From Desulfosudis oleivorans (GTDB lineage Bacteria > Desulfobacterota > Desulfobacteria > Desulfobacterales > SURF-7), in NCBI GenBank assembly GCA_020723325.1, contig DYJD01000008.1, positions 1-64,000 of the forward strand: 64,000 nucleotides of DNA, given 5' to 3'. A program made the position numbers and the translations under genes. The notes beneath the pieces are model-generated. The model made no database searches. It was not told the DNA's origin and worked only from the letters and a program-made list of their open reading frames with translations. Of the stretch, positions 58,090 to 64,000 are shown one piece after another; positions within the stretch are counted from its first letter, which is position 1, and each line of letters starts with the position of its first letter.

Positions 58090-59166
58090 TTATTTTTTTA
58101 GCGCGCAAGTATCGGCACCCGCGGAATAGCTGTTCATGATATCGCATACTTTACGAATATCAATATTGACCGGACAGGAGCGGATGCAGCGACCGCAGCC
58201 CACACACATGATGCCGTCTTCATATTTATCCAGGAAGTATTTCAGTTTATGCATGAAGCGTTGGCGCACACGCTGAACTTTGGTTCCGCGCGGATTATGG
58301 CCGGTGGTATGAATCGTAAACAACGGGTACATACAACTATCCCAGGTTTTCATGCGCTTGCCGCATTTGGCATGGGTCTCATCCTGAATGTCAAAGCACC
58401 AACAGGTCGGGCAAACATAGGTACATGTCCCGCAATTGATGCAGGCAAAGGCTACTTCTTCCCAGAAATCAGCTTCGTAAAGGGACATGATGGACTGGCG
58501 CTGAATATTATCAAAGGCAACTGTAGCGCGGATTTGTTTTTCAGCAGACGCTTTCAACTCGGCAATCTGTTTTTCACCTGCGGCACCGGCCTCGGTTTCC
58601 CAGGCAGCGCTTTTTGCAAAGGCAGCGCCTTTGTCGGTCAGGATTTTGGCAAGATAATGGTTGCCGGTATCCACCAGCAATACATCCAGACCGTTTTCGT
58701 CAAAAGGACCGGATTTGGTGCTGGTGCTGAAATCAAGGGCACTGGGCGTGTTCACTGCAAGACCGATAAACGTACAGGCTTCGTAGGCATCGCACCAGTA
58801 CGGGTCACGATATTCCGGAGTATCGAAATTTTTCTTCACCAGTAAAAAGGCGGCGGCATCGTACGGGCGGATGCCGATGATGGCCCTTGGGGCGTAGTCC
58901 TTTTGTGGAACCTGCATCTGGTTGCACAATTCACTATTTTCATCCGTGGTAAAGACCATCATGACTTCCTGGGGTGGGAAGGCAATGGATTTGGGGGATA
59001 GGCGCGTATCGGTCGCCGTCATGTCCGGCATTGCATCCGGGCCCAGTGCCTGAAATTCGCTGAAGCCTTTGTCTTTCACTTGGACCGGGCCGTACAGACG
59101 GTAGGCCTTGTGCGCCTTTTGGATACCGCCGGCCCAGTCTTTTTTATCAATTTTTAGGACCTTCAT
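58090..59166 (-). CDS. flxB: FlxB-like 4Fe-4S electron-transfer subunit
   Basis: A 358-residue protein of the sulfhydrogenase-beta/FlxB family. Two cluster sites are near the C-terminus: CINCGTCTYVCPTCWCFD and CVGCGRCIRSCPVNI. The first half is the wide alpha-beta domain typical of the family (VKKNFDTPEYRDPYWCDAYEAC). It relays electrons between FlxA and FlxC. AGGCAGGAAC precedes the ATG. Confidence 0.87.
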   Translation of the reverse strand: MKVLKIDKKDWAGGIQKAHKAYRLYGPVQVKDKGFSEFQALGPDAMPDMTATDTRLSPKSIAFPPQEVMMVFTTDENSELCNQMQVPQKDYAPRAIIGIRPYDAAAFLLVKKNFDTPEYRDPYWCDAYEACTFIGLAVNTPSALDFSTSTKSGPFDENGLDVLLVDTGNHYLAKILTDKGAAFAKSAAWETEAGAAGEKQIAELKASAEKQIRATVAFDNIQRQSIMSLYEADFWEEVAFACINCGTCTYVCPTCWCFDIQDETHAKCGKRMKTWDSCMYPLFTIHTTGHNPRGTKVQRVRQRFMHKLKYFLDKYEDGIMCVGCGRCIRSCPVNIDIRKVCDIMNSYSAGADTCALKK

Positions 59167-59187
59167 AGTTCCTGCCTTTATTTCTAA

Positions 59188-60135
59188 TTATTTAATGAAA
59201 TCCTCGGGATCATTTGGTTTAAAAGTATCCAACGGCGGCCGCACATCCAGCGACAGCCCGGCTTCCCAGCCATAGAGCTCAAAGGCGTCTTTTTCCAGCT
59301 TTTTGGTAAAGGCCCGCATATTAATGTTCACCGGGCAGGCTCGTTGGCATGCGCCGCAGTCGGTGCAGCGGCCGGCGCAATGGTAAGCCCTTAGAAAATG
59401 AAAGGTGCGGGTGTCGATGGGGTCCAGGGTCTTGCCTACCCATTGGGGTCGGGATTCATCCACGAAACAAGTGGGGCAAAAGCAAAGGGGGCAAGCATTC
59501 CGGCAGGCATAACAACGCACACAGGGGGCCAAAAGCTCTTCAAAAAATTGCCATTTTTGCGCAGGCGTCATGGCTTCCACTTGCCGAACCTCGGCATAGC
59601 GATCAACATCTTTTTGTTCTTCTACCAACTCGGCGGCAAGTTCATCATAGATCACCGGATTGCGGTGGATGCAGACCGCACAGTTTTCCTGAATAACATC
59701 GGCTTTTGTCAGAGTTTGACTTGCCCCCCCGCCTGCAATGGTGATTTTATCGCCTTGCTCGCCGACGGTTTCAATTTCCTGCTGGAATTGGGCAGCGATT
59801 TTACGGCGGTCGATCATGCCCTGGCAGGGGATACCGATGATATAGAGTTGTTCCCGCTTGATCTTATTCTCGATAATGTGGGTAACAAGGTTGCGGCTAT
59901 CACAACCCTTGGCGATAATTCCGATTTTTTCCTTGCGGTCGGTTACATAATTGGCAAGGTTGATGCCGCAATTGCTGTCCCACACAAGCTTATCAACATC
60001 AGCCGGATTTTTGATGAAACAGGGTTCGTTCATCATGGGCAGGCTGCCTTTGCGGAAACCAATGATCATGTCCACCCGGCATTCCTGTAGTAGCCGGCCG
60101 GCTATTTTTTTTATTTTGTCTGTGTATGCTGACAT
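59188..60135 (-). CDS. flxC: FlxC-like 4Fe-4S electron-transfer subunit
   Basis: A 315-residue protein with CVRCYACRNACPLCFCPTC and CAGRCTDCGACQRACPVNI, two ferredoxin-like sites, behind an N-terminal domain with IIGFRKGSLPMM and IAKGCDSRNLVTHI like the F420 hydrogenase beta family. FlxC joins FlxB to the MvhD-like subunit. The start is one base after the flxD stop (TAACATG). Confidence 0.87.
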   Translation of the reverse strand: MSAYTDKIKKIAGRLLQECRVDMIIGFRKGSLPMMNEPCFIKNPADVDKLVWDSNCGINLANYVTDRKEKIGIIAKGCDSRNLVTHIIENKIKREQLYIIGIPCQGMIDRRKIAAQFQQEIETVGEQGDKITIAGGGASQTLTKADVIQENCAVCIHRNPVIYDELAAELVEEQKDVDRYAEVRQVEAMTPAQKWQFFEELLAPCVRCYACRNACPLCFCPTCFVDESRPQWVGKTLDPIDTRTFHFLRAYHCAGRCTDCGACQRACPVNINMRAFTKKLEKDAFELYGWEAGLSLDVRPPLDTFKPNDPEDFIK

Positions 60136-60136
60136 G

Positions 60137-60568
60137 TTAGGCTACCTTTGTTTCATGCTTGGCAAATGTTGTATTGGGGCCTAACGCCTTGACCGTTTCC
60201 GTAACTTCCGTGACCACACGCACAAATTTGGTGGATTCGGCCGAGGAGACCCATGAGAAATGGAGGCGTCCGGGCTCAACCCCCATGTGTTCCATCAGGT
60301 TGTTAAAAAGAGCGAATTTACGTCGGGCATGATAATTACCTTCCAGGTAATGACATTCACCGGGATGTCACCCGGATACCCAAACCCCGTCGGCGCCTTC
60401 CCGCAGGGCCGCCAGGGCAAATTTGGGGCTCATCCGGCCGGTGCAGGGGATGCGGATGACGCGAATATTCGGCGGGTACTGCATTCGGCTGACACCTGCC
60501 AGATCAGCAGCGCCGTAGCTGCACCAGTTGCACAAAAAGCTGACAATTTTCGGTTCCCATTCAGACAT
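60137..60568 (-). CDS. flxD: FlxD/MvhD subunit, selenocysteine-containing
   Basis: Read with UGA at 60370-60368 as selenocysteine this is a 143-residue MvhD-family iron-sulfur protein, which passes electrons from Flx proteins or hydrogenase to HdrA. It shows [15 protein letters not shown] (Cys13, Cys16), Cys42 in IPCTGRM, then VSG-U67[11 protein letters not shown], where U replaces the usual Cys. The C-terminal part ([20 protein letters not shown]) is normal. Ending at the UGA would give only 66 residues. AAGGAGATT precedes the ATG at 60568; an in-frame extension to 60637 is less likely. Operon position between hdrA and flxC. Confidence 0.9.
60335..60370 (-). other. Selenocysteine UGA and SECIS-like hairpins in flxD
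   Basis: UGA is at 60370-60368. TGACAT (60370-60365) can pair with ATGTCA (60356-60351), and ATTACC (60351-60346) with GGTAAT (60340-60335) around the loop TGGAA. Both directly follow or include the codon, where bacterial SECIS elements lie. Which of them SelB reads is not decided by sequence alone. Confidence 0.7.
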
Positions 60569-60633
60569 GCTTGTAATCTCCTTCTCGTCAATGGCCGAAA
60601 TCAGGTGAAAAGCTACCTGATCCCGGCTGAATA

Positions 60634-63600
60634 TCATCCCGCCTCATGCATTGTGAAAATCTGGGCGAAAATTTGATCGTTGTCAAAACCCTTTAAATGA
60701 ATGGCGCCGCTGCGGCAGGAGGCCACACAGAGTCCGCACCCCTTGCACAGGACCGGGTTGATCTCGGCTTTGCCGGTAAAGGGACCCTTTTCCGAATAGG
60801 CAGGGGCGGAATACGGGCAAATGGCAACACATACACCGCAGGCGCTGCAAATGGACGGGTTGGTTTTGGCCACGGTTCCACTGGTGTGGATTTTTTCCCG
60901 GGCCAGCAAGGTTACTGCTCTAGATGTGGCGGCCTTGGCCTGGGCCACGGATTCATCAATGGGTTTGGGATAATGGGCCAAACCGCACAGGAAGACGCCG
61001 CTGGTGGCAAATTCCGATGGACCCAGCTTGGCATGCCTTTCCACAAAGAAGCCGTCTTCGTTCATGGGAATCTTGAAGAATTGCGCCAATTGCTCATCCC
61101 GGTTGGGAACGATGGCGGTTGCCAGGGTTAATAGGTCAGTCTCGATTTCCAGCGGCCGTCCCAGCACATGGTCCATGACTTGAACCAGCAACCGATCGTT
61201 CTGCAAGGATACTTCCGGTTTTTGGGTCAGGGAATAGCGGATGAAGATGACCCCGGCTTCCCGGGCTTGTTTGTACAGATATTCCCGCTCGCCGTAAGTG
61301 CGGATATCTCGGTATATAACAAATACGTTCATGGCGGGGTTTAGCTTTTTCAGGGCCAGCGCATTTTCCACGGAATGCGTGCAACAAACCCGTGAACAAT
61401 AGGGACGGTTCGGCTCCCGTGACCCCACACATTGAATAAAAACCGCACAGGTCATGCTGGCAAGGGCCGGGTCGGCCGCCATCAGCTTCTTATCCAGATC
61501 CAGGCTGGTGATGATGCGGGGATCTTGCCCATAGGCATATTCCGTGGGCTTATAAGGGGCTGCGCCCGTGGCCACCACCGCCACACCGTGCTCAACCACC
61601 TGCTTGTTCTCACCGGTTGCAAGGGTGGTCTTGAAATTTCCGACAAAGCCTTCCACCTGGGAAAGCTTGGTGTTAAGGTGCACTTGAATCTTATCATTCT
61701 CACGGACAGACCGGATGAGGGCCGACAGATTTTCCTGCACGCTTTCACCCTTGGCGGTTTTTTGAATATTCAGCGCTTGGCCGCCCAACTGCTCTTTTTG
61801 CTCGATTAGATGGGTCTGATAGCCTTGATTGGCAAAGCTCAGGGCCGTGGTCAAGCCGGAAATACCGCCGCCGATGACCAGGGCGGTTTGATTTACCTGC
61901 AATTCCGCCTCTTCCAGGGGAGCGGTCAGGGCCACTTTGGAAACCGCCATGCGCACCAAGTCTTTGGCTTTTTGGGTGGCCAGATCCGGGTTATGCTTGT
62001 GCACCCAGGAATTATGGTTGCGGATATTGGCCATTTCAAAAAGGTATTTGTTCAAGCCGGCATTGATGAGGGTCTCCTGGAACAGGGGCTCATGGGTTTT
62101 GGGTGTACAGGCCGCCACCACAATCCGGTTCAGGTTTTTTTCCTTGATAAGCTGGACGATATTGGCCTGGGTATCCTGGGAACAGGCATACAAATTATCG
62201 GCCGTGTATTCCACATAGGGAAGTTTGGCGGCGTATTCAGCCACACTGGGAACATCCACGGTTCCGGCGATATTGGTGCCGCAACGGCACACGAAAACGC
62301 CGATGCGCGGACGTTCACCGGCAATATTGATTTCCGGCACGATTTCCGGAGTCTTGGTCAGGGTATTGCGGGCGGTTGTCAGCAATTCACCGGCGGCCTC
62401 GGCTGCGGCACTGGCGTCAATGACCGACTGGGGGATATCCTTGGGGCCTTGGAAGGCGCCGCAGACAAAAATGCCTTTGCGGGAGGTCTGGACTGGTGCA
62501 AAGGAGTCGGTTTGACAGAAATTGCCGCTGGTGAGTTTGATCCCCAGCTTGTCCGCCAACGCCATGGTTTGTTTGCTGGTTTCAAGGCCGATGGAGAGCA
62601 CCACCATGTCAAAGACCTCGGTCTTGACTTCTCCGGCTTCGGACACATAGCGCAGTTCCAGATCATCGGTGCCCAGGACTGGTTTGATGGTATGCACCCT
62701 ACTGCGCACAAAGCGGATCCCATGTTTTTCACGGGCCGCATCGTAGTAGCGCTCGAATTCCTTGCCGTGGGTGCGCATATCCATGAAAAAAATAGCGCAG
62801 TCCAGATCTTCGCCTACATGTTCCTTGGCAATGACGGCTTCTTTGATGGCATACATGCAGCAGACCGATGAACAATAGGAATGATCGCATTTGTTCATAT
62901 CCCGTGAACCCACACACTGGAACCAGGCGATCTTTTTTGGTTCCTTATGATCCTTGGAACGGCGGGCTACATGCCCCGCGGTGGGACCCGAAGCTGAGAG
63001 AATGCGCTCGAATTCCATGGATGTGACCACATTGGGATGGCTGGCGTAGTTGTAATTATCAAACGCCGACGGATCAAACGGAGTAAAACCCGGGGATAAA
63101 ATCACCGAGCCCACCTGTAAGCTGATGGTTTGCTCTTTTTGATCATAATCAATGGCTTCAGCCGGGCAGACTTTTTTGCAGTTGCCGCATTTCCCCTTGG
63201 TCAGATAAACGCATGCCTCGGGATCGATGCTGTATTTCAAAGGCACCGCCTGGGCGTATTCCACATAGATGGCTTTGCGTTTGGCCAGACCGCTGTTATA
63301 GGTGTCGACGATTTTTTTCGGGCATTTTTCAGCGCAGGCCCCGCAGCCCACACACTTGTTTACGTCCACATAGCGTGGGCGCTGGCGGAGTTTTACCTGG
63401 AAATTGCCCGCTTCTCCGTCAATGGATTCAATGTCACACAAGGTTTTAAGTTCAATGTTTAGATGCCGGCCGACCTCGACCAGTTTGGGCGAGATAATTC
63501 ACATGGCGCAGTCGTTGGTCGGAAAGGTCTTGTCCAATTGGGACATGACCCCGCCGATGGACGGCCCTTTTTCAACCAAGTAAACATAATAACCAGAATC

Positions 63601-63678
63601 GGCCAGATCCAAGGCGGATTGCATACCGGCAATTCCCCCCCCGACGACCATTACGGAGCCGATGACGTCTTTTGACAT
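60634..63678 (-). CDS. hdrA: Long HdrA-like flavoprotein, selenocysteine-containing
   Basis: Read with UGA at 63501-63499 as selenocysteine, a 1014-residue HdrA, the FAD/Fe-S hub of heterodisulfide reductase-type electron bifurcation. The N-terminus has the dinucleotide site [20 protein letters not shown], then [19 protein letters not shown]60[12 protein letters not shown], where U replaces a conserved Cys. Cluster sites [12 protein letters not shown] (from 109) and CGNCKKVCP follow. A second HdrA-like unit starts near 594 ([11 protein letters not shown]) and ends with [12 protein letters not shown] and [12 protein letters not shown]. The tandem FQCVGSR (about 250) and IQCVGSR (about 748) show duplication. 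ATG 63678 is the likely start, with AGGAGAA near. It leads the operon. Confidence 0.9.
63475..63501 (-). other. Selenocysteine UGA and SECIS-like hairpin in hdrA
   Basis: UGA is at 63501-63499. Five bases later CTCGCCC pairs with GGTCGAG (63493-63475) with one mismatch and a five-base loop. The reading frame is open for 59 codons upstream to the ATG at 63678 and for 954 downstream, with HdrA similarity on both sides. Confidence 0.75.
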
Positions 63679-63766
63679 GGGTGGTTTTCTCCTGTTCTGA
63701 AATTTGCTGCAACTGATTTAAGTACTTTATTTAAATACATTGATCCTGTTTTAGTGTAAAAGTGGT

Positions 63767-63795
63767 TAAATATATAATGACCGGAAATTTGTCAA
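63767..63795 (-). promoter_or_regulatory. Promoter of the hdrA-flx operon
   Basis: On the minus strand, TTGACA (63795-63790) is followed at 15 bases by TATATT (63774-63769), or at 17 bases by TATTTA (63772-63767). The AT-rich leader to the hdrA ATG is about 90 bases. No strong operator was seen. Confidence 0.5.
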
Positions 63796-63905
63796 TAAAA
63801 AACCGATCGATAATCATCGTAAACCATACTGGAATAGTAGGTATCTATGGCATGGTTGCATTCACAGTTGAATTCGATTTCTGATGGGTGTAAGAAACGA
63901 ATCCT

Positions 63906-64000
63906 ATGAATTTTCCAACAACCCACGAAATACCTTATAATTATACTTCTGCGGATGATGCCAGAGTCATTCGCATACTGTTTGATTCGGCCACCTGGTA
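63906..64000 (+). CDS. N-terminus of probable FAD/Fe-S dehydrogenase (cut by window end)
   Basis: The frame from ATG 63906 stays open to the last base and gives about 31 residues. The stretch EIPYNYTSADDARVI resembles the start of DUF3683-type proteins, long FAD-linked oxidases with Fe-S and often HdrD-like CCG domains, related to D-lactate and glycolate dehydrogenases. It is divergent from the hdrA operon. Only the N-terminus can be judged, so the assignment is from a short motif. Confidence 0.55.
   Translation, partial: MNFPTTHEIPYNYTSADDARVIRILFDSATW

Noticed and set aside
60368-60637. FlxD as a pseudogene broken by a stop codon
   Set aside because: The stop is a UGA exactly at a conserved Cys position, similarity continues in frame after it, and the neighbour hdrA shows the same feature.

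Overview
The window looks like a chromosomal piece of a strictly anaerobic, flagellated, sulfate-reducing Desulfobacterota bacterium (Desulfobacterales-like). The evidence is a DsrC with both C-terminal cysteines, next to a Flx/Hdr-type electron-transfer operon with two in-frame UGA (selenocysteine) codons. It also carries a one-chain pyruvate:ferredoxin oxidoreductase, a tungsten-type aldehyde ferredoxin oxidoreductase with its own MoaD-like protein and ferredoxin, a split purH, and many c-di-GMP output genes. This is reasoning from gene content; no search was run.

Layout. 1-1971 is a gene-poor accessory patch with inverted and direct repeats and one RelE-type toxin-antitoxin pair (862-1408). 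1972-13416 is housekeeping and signalling: acyl-CoA ligase, alpha/beta hydrolase, a membrane histidine kinase, a small secreted protein, a lone receiver protein, a B12/radical SAM protein, leucyl aminopeptidase, and the two halves of PurH as separate genes. 13671-18306 is a control block: HD-GYP regulator, two PilZ proteins, CheX, CheY and a sigma-54 activator without a sensor domain. 18489-36088 is the flagellar block: a sigma-54 promoter, a TPR protein, an NtrC-type activator with a degenerate receiver, a second sigma-54 promoter, then flgB-flgC-fliE-fliF-fliG-fliH-fliI-fliJ-motE-like-fliK-flgD-flgE and a terminator. The hook protein is about 2.5 times the usual length and carries tandem Asp-rich, calcium-loop-like repeats.

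36114-42355 holds undecaprenyl-diphosphatase, then a TetR gene with a perfect palindromic operator ahead of an alcohol dehydrogenase / aldehyde:ferredoxin oxidoreductase / ferredoxin / MoaD-like set, read as an alcohol-to-acid oxidation module. 42568-56652 is mixed: an RNase Z-like protein, CCA-adding enzyme, PFOR, an HDOD/STAS pair, a LuxR/PilZ pair, HD and YkgJ proteins, a secreted START-like protein and YjbQ.

56683-63678 (minus strand) is the energy-metabolism highlight: hdrA(Sec)-flxD/mvhD(Sec)-flxC-flxB-flxA, followed by dsrC with its own promoter and terminator. HdrA is a long form with two HdrA-like modules in tandem, and no hdrB or hdrC lies beside it. Conventional annotation would truncate HdrA by 79 residues and split FlxD. 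Divergent from hdrA, the window ends inside the first codons of a probable FAD/Fe-S dehydrogenase (DUF3683-type N-terminus).
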